A program made the position numbers and the translations under genes. Positions 45,701 to 52,346 of a stretch of 64,000 nt of DNA are shown piece after piece (the stretch's first letter is position 1; each line of letters opens with the position of its first letter). The DNA is from Crossiella equi (GTDB lineage: Bacteria > Actinomycetota > Actinomycetes > Mycobacteriales > Pseudonocardiaceae): NCBI RefSeq assembly GCF_017876755.1, contig NZ_JAGIOO010000001.1, positions 7,177,786 to 7,241,785 on the forward strand, written 5' to 3'. Below the pieces are notes generated by a model that had not been told where the DNA came from, searched no databases, and saw nothing but the letters and a program-made list of their open reading frames with translations.

Positions 45701-46040
45701 GATCGACTCGAACGGTAACGTCTCACTGAGCGGAGAGGGCCGCCTGTACTTGAACATGAGCGGTGATGTTTCGCATTCGCTGCAATTTCGTGGCACTGAT
45801 GGTCAGGTTCTTGGATTTGATGTAGACAGTTCGTTTGTGAATAAGGTGCGCGAATTGGCTCTTCCGCAGAGAAAACCGCGTGGTTTCACTGGGAGTGCCC
45901 GGGAGTGGAACCAGCTCCGTCGGGAGCGACCAGAAATTTCGGACCCTTCGGTTTCGCCAGGCCTCTATGGAATCCCAACGAACATGCTCGGTGAGCTGAT
46001 GGGCGCAATCGTTCCCGGTTCTGGTCGGGTGGTTCGATGA
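39774..46040 (+). CDS. Secreted RHS/YD-repeat polymorphic toxin with pretoxin Hint domain
   Basis: 2088 residues from GTG 39774, preceded by GGAGGAG. Signal peptide of about 43 residues (ALVLAAAAVQAVVTPRSAVA). RHS/YD repeats fill the middle, for example YDALGRTTEVW and YDDAGNITSI, and end in the core motif VGVREYDSGTGRFISVDP and GYSYANGSPV near residue 1635. A hydrophobic Gly/Ala segment at about 1715-1765 may help translocation. A Hint domain follows at about 1810-1957 (CLNSFAGETEVLMADG to TYYVLAGSTPVLVHN), which should release the tip. The 131-residue tip (YRTQTSHPDSLRLAIDSNGN ... PGLYGIPTNMLGELMGAI) is the toxin; I cannot assign its activity securely. The immunity gene overlaps by 4 bp. 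Confidence 0.9.
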   Translation: MRRTRQGGSARHGWWRGVARVMALVLAAAAVQAVVTPRSAVAADGPSVPLTDIASVGVAGEARTSRPRDEVGEFAKRGDQPEGGASVKPGAGTYGATSLTPSASWDVSPQTGDFSWSYPLRVPPVPGGLQPGLALSYSSSAVDGLTSSTNSQASWIGDGWSMWPGYIERTYVACAESLPGNEWEKPGDLCWKNDNATITFNGSGSALIKDDSTQSWRPKNDDGSRVERLVHPDGVDNGDRERQYWVVTRPDGTRYYFGSKPAAKSTWTVPVFSLKDGELCKGSTYDTSWCNRAYRWNLDKVVDRFGNMLTYQYETETNSYGRNKSKDAAAYTRAGWLTGADYGLRADQDVPAAGRVVFETTDRCVPGSECKLDKPQNLPDVPLGLKCDDAKCKDKWSPTFWTTKRLDKVITKVRRGAELADVDSWTLKHEMPDPGDGERAALWLRSITHTGHAGTTPVTLPEVTFEGVRKPNRASTDSGNAALIRFRMNAIVSESGGVTSIKYRDPDCVGTNLPTKPENNTQLCYPARWAAIGGTERTDYFHKYVVESVSSHDQIASSVPDVVSYEYHDGAAWHGDESDLMTDAKRSWTDFRGFGKVTIRKGSGHDGPKTKTQQVFYRGMHEDRQPGGGKREAWVTDSEGGKEHDWAWLRGTTRESLVFDGDSDRVLSKSITEPTWQGPTATRGELKAYIVRPGVVREYTELEAGPRRETKTQNEYDDRGLPTKVDDLGDLSTPADDTCTRTTYARNTEAWLISLPSRVQSVSVHCGVTPKVPEHVLSDVRNSYDGRTPGEPPLRGTVTTTEQLTDKPGGPDYAVVATGTYDTYGRPLESTDALKRTVKTGYTPATGGPVTQTTLTNPLGHTSTTTLDPAWGLPVKVVDQNQQVTEVAYDALGRTTEVWSPMRKRGKGRGVAYYSYEVRRDGPNVVTTSALGPNGNFTTGKVLYDGLLRQRQTQAPAVGGGRLLTDTRYDSQGRAYRTTQPYFNNAPIDNALWRAADGEVPGATVTEFDGLGRPKTQSFVGGGVRKWTTTTRYGGDRVHVTPPQGGTPSTSIFDAKGQLIELRQYRGEQPAGGFDKTTYTYTPAGKPSTVTDAAGNTWRYHYDLRGRQTKVEDPDKGTTTMVYDEASQLTSTTDARDKTVVNVYDDAGRRRELREGTKTGPKLSEWTYDTAIGGKGLLATATRFSGGNAYTKRVEAYDGLGNAVSWDTIIPAAEKGIAGTYTTSASYNQDGSLRAEVFAKAGSLDAETYNHGYDDAGRPLTAYGNRTEYVTDTQFTRYGELQRLQLGSGGKRTWLSGYLNSDTRRLERMIVDAEVPRPMQADINYTYDDAGNITSIADTPQGQAVDVQCFQHDYLRRLTEAWSQKTTGQCAATPAQDLVGGVAPYWQSFTYDAVGNRLTDTAHTTEGDTTRTYAYPAAGQQQPHTLRSVTTTGPAGQRLDEFGYDKAGNTTDRKLALGGTHRLEWDTQGRMVRNTETQSNLTTDVVYDAAGERLVRRDPTGVTLYLDGQEVRYTNSTALTSVTRYYHHGGQPVAVRVDQALNWLAADHQGTSQFSVNADTMEVNRRRQTPFGAERGPKANFPGEKGFVGGTNDATTGLTHVGVREYDSGTGRFISVDPIINPGDPQQLHGYSYANGSPVTKSDPTGLEPMMEYCKNWPTPDCRNHYYGGKVNDPTLNTAGLEGCKWERTCAAQMGSRMNKNHSPNFKPATGSLTPGIRPVLVFAAVAVTDVVVFAGCTALTAPWTAGASTIACAGIAGAAGGAVSGALSEERNVAQETATGAALGLLTGGAGTLIRSLISKSDSVLTPAVRGCLNSFAGETEVLMADGTSKPISEIQVGDRIANNEPGEDRTRANTVTVVHVTDQDKEFVDLTVSTSAGERTIRSTANHPFYSVTVDDWVHADKLQVGDELTTPGDGRAKVAATRSYTARIQTFNLTVDTVHTYYVLAGSTPVLVHNSNCPVYRTQTSHPDSLRLAIDSNGNVSLSGEGRLYLNMSGDVSHSLQFRGTDGQVLGFDVDSSFVNKVRELALPQRKPRGFTGSAREWNQLRRERPEISDPSVSPGLYGIPTNMLGELMGAIVPGSGRVVR

Positions 46041-46591
46041 GTAATCGTAAGTTTACTGGCGAACTTGGTCGAGTAGAAGCCTCTCCTTCTCTGGAGGCTG
46101 AAGGTCCTCCGGTGCTGGCTGTGTTCCGGGTTGCTGTCGGAATGCGTGTGGTCGACTATCTTGCAGGCGTTCGCGCTGTCTTGAGTGCGGCGATCCGAAC
46201 GATGGGTGAGATTGATGCCGGGACGGATGATCTTCCGGAGGACCTAATTCCTGATTGGTTCGCGGAAGTCACCCGAGGCTCGGTTGTGGCCAGCCGAGGT
46301 GGACCAAGTTCTCTGGGCGTCCAGCAGTACGTAGCTCGCCGAGGTGAAGAGCCGTGGGAGCTCCAGGACTGGCTCTTCTGCTTCGACCCGAAGCTGAGGG
46401 GCTGGGCATGGTGGGATGCGACTGAAATTTCCGATGAATCGGTGGCGCTGTGGGTCGACTCTTCTGGGGAGCCGGTGTTCCCGTGTGAAGAACTCAGATG
46501 GTTGGCTTATGCTTGTGGAGCGCAGAATGTTGAGGGCCCTTCCCTGGCTTCCATCTCGGATTGGCAGGAATTGCGTCAGGGATTGCGTTAA
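46037..46591 (+). CDS. Probable immunity protein for the RHS toxin
   Basis: 184 residues; the ATG overlaps the toxin stop (ATGA), so the two are translationally coupled, as is usual for toxin-immunity pairs. The protein is acidic, with many Trp residues in the C-terminal half (DWLFCFDPKLRGWAWWDATE). It has no signal peptide, fitting a cytoplasmic role in neutralising the cognate toxin. The GC content drops relative to the RHS core, as expected for exchangeable tip cassettes. No family recognised; the assignment rests on position. Confidence 0.7.
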   Translation: MSNRKFTGELGRVEASPSLEAEGPPVLAVFRVAVGMRVVDYLAGVRAVLSAAIRTMGEIDAGTDDLPEDLIPDWFAEVTRGSVVASRGGPSSLGVQQYVARRGEEPWELQDWLFCFDPKLRGWAWWDATEISDESVALWVDSSGEPVFPCEELRWLAYACGAQNVEGPSLASISDWQELRQGLR

Positions 46592-46604
46592 TTGAAGTAT
46601 CGTT

Positions 46605-46653
46605 GAAGCGTCCTTGATCTCCTGAGGTGACGGCTGGGGATCAAGGACGCTTC
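46605..46653. terminator. Strong hairpin after the immunity gene
   Basis: GAAGCGTCCTTGATC (46605-46619) pairs perfectly with GATCAAGGACGCTTC (46639-46653), a 15-bp stem with a 19-nt loop, 14 bp after the immunity stop. Confidence 0.8.
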
Positions 46654-46863
46654 GGATGCAGCCCTGGAAGCAACGTTGGTGGGCGACTGCGTCGACAGTT
46701 CGGGGCGCCGTTCAAGCCGGACTGGCAGTCTTGGGCAGGTTGAACGAAGCTGCGAACTGGCCCTCAGGTGCCGATGCTGGACCCCGCCTGGGTGTGGTCA
46801 ACTGGTGTGAGCACAGGCTCTTGGGTAGCGGGCCAAGCTCGGCGAACGCGACGTGGTGACCTC

Positions 46864-46994
46864 GTGACCCTCGTAACATCGATCAAGGCGGCCATCTCTA
46901 CCTGAATTGTTCGTAGGGTGTTAGAACTGCGATCCCGATCGGGAGAGCTAACTCTTCGTCACAGGTTAAACAATTGTTTTATAGCCTTCCCAGG
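46864..46994 (-). pseudogene. 131-bp fragment of a Crp-type regulator gene
   Basis: Same orientation and about 80% identical by eye to 13517-13648, the HTH-coding part of the Crp/Fnr gene (for example shared TTAGAACTGCGATCCCGAT and GATCAAGGCGGCCA). It contains changes that break the frame. It joins directly to a Hint fragment at about 46995. Confidence 0.7.
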
Positions 46995-47476
46995 GTGGTG
47001 GTCGGGCGAAGGTGGCCGCGAACCACGTCTACACCTCCCGCATTCAGACGTTCAACCTCACGGTTGACACGGTGCACACGTACTACGTGCTGGCGGGTGC
47101 CACTCCGGTCCTCGTCCACAACGTAGAAGGCTGTCCGGAGATCCCCGGATCTGCCGGATCGTGGGTAGAGGCCAGGGACAAGGCCAGGGAACTGGCTGGC
47201 CTTGGCGATGATGCTGTGCCATATTCGAGCGAGGTTGGCCCACACAAGGGACGGCTCTACGTAGGAATGCAGAGCCCAGACGGCACTAGTGGGTGGCGAA
47301 TTGACTATGACCCGCAGGACAGCTCCAAGAGTTTTCACGTAAACTGGTGGAAAAACTTTGATCGCACAGTAAAACGTAGCGAGCTGGGGTCAGAGGCGCA
47401 GTGAGGTTATCTTACTATTCCCGGCGCTACTCACGATGATTACCTGGCTATCATTCAGCACTTCCCTCGAAGATGA
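46995..47476 (+). pseudogene. Orphan RHS toxin tip with Hint C-terminal fragment and premature stop
   Basis: From about 46995 the frame matches the last 42 residues of the RHS Hint domain (AKVAANHVYTSRIQTFNLTV, TYYVLAGATPVLVHN), then a new tip: GSWVEARDKARELAGLG, GRLYVGMQSPDGTSGWRIDY and SKSFHVNWWKNFDRTV. It stops at TGA 47402-47404. The same frame continues GYLTIPGATHDDYLAIIQHF to TGA 47474-47476, just 6 bp before the immunity gene, which is the spacing expected of the original cassette. So the tip seems to carry one nonsense mutation. Orphan cassettes like this serve as stores for tip exchange by recombination in the Hint region. No start or ribosome-binding site is evident. Confidence 0.75.
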
Positions 47477-47482
47477 GTTGAT

Positions 47483-47917
47483 ATGTACGTAGATTCCGAA
47501 CATCTGGCGGAGTGGCTCTCGTCGGGTCGGTTGCGGCGTGGGCCGGTAGAGTTCAGTTCAGAATTTGATAGCTTTCTTTGCGGGCTTCCCTGGCTGCCTT
47601 CTCGGGTGAACTGGAGCTCGATGCCCAATGTCACGTTCCACTATGAAAAGGAAGGGTGGTCTGGTGAGCTGGCGCTTCAGTGGGCGCTTAAAAATGGTTT
47701 TGATGAGTTCGAGTCCGTATTTCTGATGTACTCTGCCTCTGAGTCAGGTTTGATTTGCAGTACTTCGGATGCGTTCGTCGAGCTGGATTTCTTGACCATG
47801 GGCAGAGTTCATCCCGCCTACTTGTGCGGGATACGTCAAGAGGGAGGCGCGGAGGTCATCCATTTCGAAAAATTTGCCGAATGGGATGGTTTCTCGGTGT
47901 TGGTGACCCGGAGCTGA
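47483..47917 (+). CDS. Probable immunity protein for the orphan toxin tip
   Basis: 144 residues from ATG 47483 (MYVDSEHLAEWLSSGRLRRG). It is acidic, with FVELDFLTMGRVHPAYLCGI and a C-terminal ending GFSVLVTRS, and has no signal peptide. Lower GC than the RHS core. Its position directly after the orphan toxin fragment is the basis for the call; the family is not recognised. Keeping an immunity gene after losing the toxin would protect against siblings that still carry the active tip. Confidence 0.65.
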   Translation: MYVDSEHLAEWLSSGRLRRGPVEFSSEFDSFLCGLPWLPSRVNWSSMPNVTFHYEKEGWSGELALQWALKNGFDEFESVFLMYSASESGLICSTSDAFVELDFLTMGRVHPAYLCGIRQEGGAEVIHFEKFAEWDGFSVLVTRS

Positions 47918-48088
47918 TCAAATCCTGTCTTCCCGTTGGCCTGCTGGACGTTGCGCCTCCTCAGGGGCAACATGTCGGAACTCGACCTCCTTCTCCGCTG
48001 TCGGAGCCTTGTATGCCCTGCGGGTGGCGTCATGCCGGAACGTGTGGCGTGGCGCCACCCGCACCTTGTGTGGAGTGCGATGAAACCC

Positions 48089-48296
48089 TCATGGCCGCGT
48101 CAACGTAGCTCGGGTTCGAGCTCTGTGCTGAATTTCAGATCCTTTGGTGCGGCCAACGTGGATCTGCTGGCGGTCGAGGTCTGTTGTGGGGCGAAGCTTG
48201 CAGAAACGGTATCCCTGTTGGCCGTTGTAATGTCGAACGTACTCGGTGAGCATGGTGTCGAGACGACGTTCGCTCAGTCGAGAAGTAGCTGTCCGC
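48089..48296 (-). pseudogene. 3' remnant of an rve-type transposase
   Basis: The frame reads RRLDTMLTEYVRHYNGQQGY, then RFCKLRPTTDLDRQQIHVGR, ending TLTRP at a TGA at 48091-48089. EYxxHYN-x-RPH followed by an L-RPP block is the usual C-terminus of integrase-core (IS481/IS3-like) transposases. Only about 65 residues remain. Confidence 0.5.
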
Positions 48297-48411
48297 GCGA
48301 CGTGCGTTGAAAGACGATCTGTGCGTGGAAGGGAGCATGACGGGGAGCAGCGTGGGAGCGAACATGTGCTCTGAACGGCCCTGAACCGCGCTCAACGGCT
48401 CTGAACGGATC

Positions 48412-48452
48412 CGCGCTGACCTGCCGAAATTGCGTTTCGGCAGGTCAGCGCG
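48412..48452. terminator. Perfect 18-bp hairpin beside the right att site
   Basis: CGCGCTGACCTGCCGAAA (48412-48429) and its exact complement at 48435-48452, with loop TTGCG. It lies 15 bp before the tRNA-Val 3' repeat. It could be a terminator or part of the element's end structure. Confidence 0.7.
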
Positions 48453-48467
48453 TGATGTCGTCCTTGA

Positions 48468-48511
48468 TTCACACCGAAGGGGTCACTGGTTCAATCCCAG
48501 TATCGCCCACC
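48468..48511 (+). repeat. att site: 3' part of tRNA-Val(CAC), right copy
   Basis: Identical over 44 nt to 14591-14634, from anticodon loop TTCACAC to acceptor TATCGCCCACC. The following 100 bp and the integrase 3' end are also nearly identical to the left copy. It marks the right border of the 33.9-kb interval and the left border of a second, degraded element. Confidence 0.75.
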
Positions 48512-48625
48512 GCTGGTATTAACTGGTCACACGGCCTGTCGACGATCTTGTCGGCAGGCCGTTGATCGTTTCGGGGAGCAGCTGGGGAGCAGGGCCTGCT
48601 GACCACCTTCGCCAATCCGAAGGGG

Positions 48626-48872
48626 TCACGCCGCATCCGGCTCGTCCACCGGCCCGTGTCGCCACGCCCAGTCGCCGTGCCGTTCCCACCGTCGCTGCAA
48701 CGACTCCAGCATCCGCTCGACCATCGGATCGGTTACGTGGGAGTAGTCCGTCGATGTCCTTGCGCTTGTGCCCCATGCGTTCCAGCCGCAGGATGCGGGG
48801 CACGCGGTCTTCGATCAGCCAGGCCACGTGCGTGTGCCGCAGGTCGTGGAAGTGCATCTCCTGGTTGAGCGG
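48626..48872 (-). pseudogene. Truncated, frameshifted copy of the integrase gene
   Basis: Matches the last 80 or so codons of the integrase at 14749-15000. MHFHDLRHTHVAWLIEDRVP and the MGHKRKDID region are kept, but two bases are missing near 48749 (GAGTAGTCCGTCG against GAGTAGTCATCGTCG), which destroys the frame before the active-site Tyr. The copy ends abruptly at 48872, where an rve-type IS begins. Confidence 0.85.
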
Positions 48873-48877
48873 CGTCC

Positions 48878-49979
48878 TGTGCCGCTCGAAAAGTCATCGT
48901 TGCTGGTCAAGCGGCATGTCTGTACTCATTGACAAGGCCGCCGAGGATGCGGGTGCGGAGCACTCTGAGGGTGCCGGGGTCGTGTGCCGCGGTGGGGTGT
49001 TGCTGGGCTTCGGGTGGTAGTTGGTCGCGGGCTTGGTGGGGTCGGTGTCGGTTGTGATGGTCTTCGTAGGTCTTGAGGACATGACGTGCGTGGCTCTCGC
49101 CGGTGATGAGGATGTGGTCGAGGAGTTCGCGTCGGAGGGTGCCGATGGCCCGCTCGCAGTGGGCGTTCATCCGGGGTGCCTGTGGTGCACTCTTGCTGAT
49201 GCGTAGGTCGTCGGCGTGGAAGACGACGTCGAACATCTGGCTGTACTTGCCGTCGCGGTCGCGGAGCAGGAAACGCAGGGGCGCCATCCGGTGTCCGAGG
49301 TCGGTGGTGAGGTTTCTGGCCTGCTGTGTCGTCCATTCCTGGGTTGGGTGGGCGGTGACGCCGGTGATGCGCAGGCGCCGGGTGCCGTGTTCGAGGAACG
49401 CCAGCGCGTAGAGCCGTGCGCCGAGCACGGTGTCGAGGTGGAGGAAGTCCGCCGCGATGATGCCCTGGGCTTGGGCGGTGAGGTACTCCCGCCAGGTCGG
49501 GCCCTTACGGCGTGGTGCCGGGTCGATGACCGCGTCCTGCAGAATCTGCCAGACCGTCGAGTAGGCGATCTGGTGTCCGAGACGGGCAAGTTCGCCCTGG
49601 ATCCGCCGATGACCCCACCGAGGGTTCTCCCTGGCGAGCCGCGGCACAAGCGATCTGATCGCCGCTCGTGTCGGTGGGCGTCCGGTACGTCGGCGCGTGG
49701 AGTAGTCCCATTTACGGGCTACGAATCTGCGATGCCAGGCGAGCAGGGGCCCGGCGTGACCGGGAAGATCTCCGGCCACCGACGACGATCCACCAACCCG
49801 GACAGGGCGGCGAACCAGAACCGATCTGCGGGCTCGTAGCGGACCGGACCCGTGAGTTGCCGGCGAAGAACTGCGTTCCCGTGACGCAGCACGAGCAGTT
49901 CGGCGTCCTTTGCCGCCTCGCTGCGCAGCACCATCGACGGCACGGACAGCAGTTGCCGGGTCACCTTTCGAGCGGCACA
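48878..49979 (-). mobile_element. IS element with rve-type transposase
   Basis: Terminal inverted repeats TGTGCCGCTCGAAAAGT (48878-48894) and ACCTTTCGAGCGGCACA (49963-49979), 16 of 17 matching. It is inserted in the integrase copy on its left and an IS3 remnant on its right. Confidence 0.8.
48907..49934 (-). pseudogene. Integrase-core (IS3/IS481-like) transposase, frameshifted
   Basis: From ATG 49934 the frame reads MVLRSEAAKDAELLVLRHGN, then RYEPADRFWFAALSGLVDRR. It breaks near 49755 and continues in another frame with PLLAWHRRFVARKWDYSTRR. The rve core has IIAADFLHLDTVLGARLYAL, LLRDRDGKYSQMFDVV and MNAHCERAIGTLRRELLDHI (DDE). It ends RILGGLVNEYRHAA at 48907. One indel separates the N-terminal third from the catalytic part. 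Confidence 0.8.
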
Positions 49980-50001
49980 TGGTCTGGGGACGGATGTCCG
50001 G

Positions 50002-50356
50002 GTGTCCCGTTCGTCGGGGTATCCCGAGTGGTTCCGCAAGGACATGGTCGAGTTGACCTGGTGCTCAGACCGCCCCTTGCGGCAGGTCGCCCGCGAGCTC
50101 GGGGTGAACCACGAGACCCTGCGGCAACGCGGTCGCGGAGTCGTTGTCCGGCACGCCCAAAGTCGAGTTCGGTACCACTGTGTGGGCTATGCGGGTCGAT
50201 GCTCGCCGGGACGTTTTCTCCTGTCTCGGCTACTACGACCACGACCGTCTACATTCGACAGTTGGCCACCGGACGCCCCGCGAAACCCGCGTCAGCCGTC
50301 GTCAAGGGCTCGCCCTCCTGGCAGGGAGTCCCGGTGTCCGACCCTCGGGCGACCTG
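50002..50356 (+). pseudogene. IS3-family remnant: orfA start joined to orfB end
   Basis: The first frame reads YPEWFRKDMVELTWCSDRPL, then RQVARELGVNHETLRQ, the HTH of an IS3 OrfA. After a junction near 50150 another frame reads KVEFGTTVWAMRVDARRDVF and SCLGYYDHDRLHSTVGHRTP, the OrfB C-terminus. The whole catalytic core has been lost. Confidence 0.75.
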
Positions 50357-50394
50357 AGTCGTCGTCGGCCCTCCAGCAAGCCCTGATCTGCCGC

Positions 50395-51246
50395 CTACGG
50401 GCAGTTCGCGTGCAGCGCGCCGAGAAGCTGCAGGCGTTCGGCGTCAACGGTGCCGGGTTCCGCGGTGTAGACCATCAGCACGGGGCCCGGACTTCCGGGA
50501 AGCGGGTAGGTGGCCCAGTCGAGAGTGATCTCGCCGATCTCCGGGCGGTTGAACACCTTGGTCCCGTGCACCGGCGCGTGGACGTCGTACTTGTCCCAGA
50601 GCCGCCTGAAGTCCGCGCTGCGGATGCTCAGCTCGCCGACGATCGCCGTGCCACGCGGGTGTGACGGGTCCGCGGCCACTGTTGCCCTGAGCATCCCAAT
50701 GTACTGCGCCGCAATGCTCTCCCAGTGGGTGCAACGTGCCCGTACGTCCGGGTTCATGAACAGCGCCACGAGCAGGTTGCGCTGTGCGGGCTGGGTACCC
50801 GCCGGGTGGCCGAGCAGCGCCTCGGCAAACGGGTTCCAGGCCAGCACGTCGAGATGCCGGCTCAGGACGAATCCCGGCGTGTTCATGGCGAGCAGCAAGT
50901 GCCTGGTGCTGTCGGGAACCGCTTCCTCGTCGTCGTGGGAGTCGGGCGCGCCTCGCCGTACCGCGTCGGCGAGGGCGAAGAGGTACCGGCGCTCCTCGTC
51001 GTCGAGTTTCAGCGCAGTGGCGAGCGCGTCCAGAAGATCGTCCGACGGCCGCACCTCCCTGCCCTGTTCCATGCGCTGGTAGTAGTCGGTGCTCAAGCCG
51101 GCCAGCAGCGCGATTTCCTCGCGGCGCAGGCCGGACACCTTGCGCCTGCCACCGGCCTCGAGCCCGACGTCCTGCGGGCGCAGCCGGCTCCGTCGGGCAC
51201 GGAGAAAAGTGCCGAACTCGCGGGCATGCAGGTGTCTGTTGGCCAT
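50395..51246 (-). CDS. XRE-family regulator with MmyB-like ligand-binding domain
   Basis: 283 residues from ATG 51246. The N-terminal HTH_XRE at about 10-85 includes VSGLRREEIALLAGLSTDYY and MEQGREVRPSDDLLDALATA. The C-terminal half is the MmyB-like domain (HLDVLAWNPFAEALLGHPAG, then DFRRLWDKYDV and LPGSPGPVLMVYTAEPGT), typical of a large actinobacterial family. These regulators commonly control an adjacent divergent dehydrogenase gene, as here (SDR at 51378, 131 bp away). They usually repress that gene and respond to a small molecule; the ligand is unknown. Confidence 0.9.
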   Translation of the reverse strand: MANRHLHAREFGTFLRARRSRLRPQDVGLEAGGRRKVSGLRREEIALLAGLSTDYYQRMEQGREVRPSDDLLDALATALKLDDEERRYLFALADAVRRGAPDSHDDEEAVPDSTRHLLLAMNTPGFVLSRHLDVLAWNPFAEALLGHPAGTQPAQRNLLVALFMNPDVRARCTHWESIAAQYIGMLRATVAADPSHPRGTAIVGELSIRSADFRRLWDKYDVHAPVHGTKVFNRPEIGEITLDWATYPLPGSPGPVLMVYTAEPGTVDAERLQLLGALHANCP

Positions 51247-51377
51247 GTGGCCAGTTTGGCATGCGCAATGCCCTGAAGGTAGGACTGAGATTCCTAGGCA
51301 AGCACCTGCGCCTGAAGGCCGAGAAGGTCCTCCTAGATTCGTTGTCGAAGGCCGAACGAACCTCTGGGAGCACCGCC

Positions 51378-52298
51378 ATGAGTGACTGGAACACCGGTCA
51401 GATTCCCGACCAGAACGGTCGGGTCGCCATCGTGACAGGCGCAAACTCCGGTCTTGGCCTGAGCACCGCGACCGAGCTCGCCCGGCGCGAAGCGAAGGTC
51501 GTGCTCGCCGTGCGAGACCTGACCGCAGGCGCACGGGCAGTCACCGAAATCAGGAAATCCGCACCCGGAGCAGAACTCGAACTGCGTCGGCTCGATCTCG
51601 CTTCGCTCAATTCAGTGAAAGAGTTCGCGGGAGAGCTGACCGCTGATCACTCGGCTATCGATCTACTGGTCAACAACGCCGGAGTCGTCCTGCTCGGGCA
51701 GCGCCGCGCGACCGTTGACGGGTTCGAGCTCCACTTCGGCACCAATGTGCTGGGCCACTTCGCCCTTACCGGCCTGCTGCTCGACGCCCTGGGCCGAGCC
51801 AAAGCCGCCAGGGTCGTCAGCCTCAGCTCCCTGTCCCACAAGAACGCCGTCCTCGACTTCGACGACCTGATGTCGGAGCGGGACTTCGACGCCCGCCGCG
51901 CCTACGGCCGCTCGAAGCTCGGCAACACCGTCTTCGGACTGGAACTGGATCGGCGTCTGCGCGCCCGGGACTCACCCATCACCAGTGTGATCGCCCATCC
52001 GGGTATCACCAGCACCAACCTGACCCCGAGGGCCTGGGAGGACCGCGGCTTCATCGGCCATGTCCTCGCCCAGGCCTACTTGCTGCGGACGCAACCGGTC
52101 GAGCGCGGAGTCCTTCCCCAGCTCTACGCGGCCACCGCGCCCGGCGTGCGCGGCGGCCAGTTCTTCGGCCCTTCCGGCAAGGGCGAGCAGCGAGGACACG
52201 TCGCCGAGGTCCGTCCCAGCACAGAAGCCGCAGATCCCACCGCCGGTACGCGACTGTGGGCCGCGGCCCAGGCCCTGACCGGTGTCACCTACCTCTGA
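51378..52298 (+). CDS. Short-chain dehydrogenase/reductase
   Basis: 306 residues from ATG 51378. Rossmann NAD(P)-binding motif IVTGANSGLGLSTATELAR (TGxxxGxG) at about 18-36, NNAG at about 95, and a catalytic YxxxK in RRAYGRSKLGN at about 178. The N-terminal Arg after the second strand (AVRD) suggests NADP(H) preference. The layout is that of retinol dehydrogenase-like SDRs. It is divergent from an XRE/MmyB regulator that probably controls it. A secreted lipase follows 48 bp downstream and may be co-transcribed. Substrate unknown. Confidence 0.9.
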   Translation: MSDWNTGQIPDQNGRVAIVTGANSGLGLSTATELARREAKVVLAVRDLTAGARAVTEIRKSAPGAELELRRLDLASLNSVKEFAGELTADHSAIDLLVNNAGVVLLGQRRATVDGFELHFGTNVLGHFALTGLLLDALGRAKAARVVSLSSLSHKNAVLDFDDLMSERDFDARRAYGRSKLGNTVFGLELDRRLRARDSPITSVIAHPGITSTNLTPRAWEDRGFIGHVLAQAYLLRTQPVERGVLPQLYAATAPGVRGGQFFGPSGKGEQRGHVAEVRPSTEAADPTAGTRLWAAAQALTGVTYL

Positions 52299-52346
52299 CT
52301 GGTGCACCTGGTCGGAACCGTCAACCGAACCACGACAAGGAGTGCA

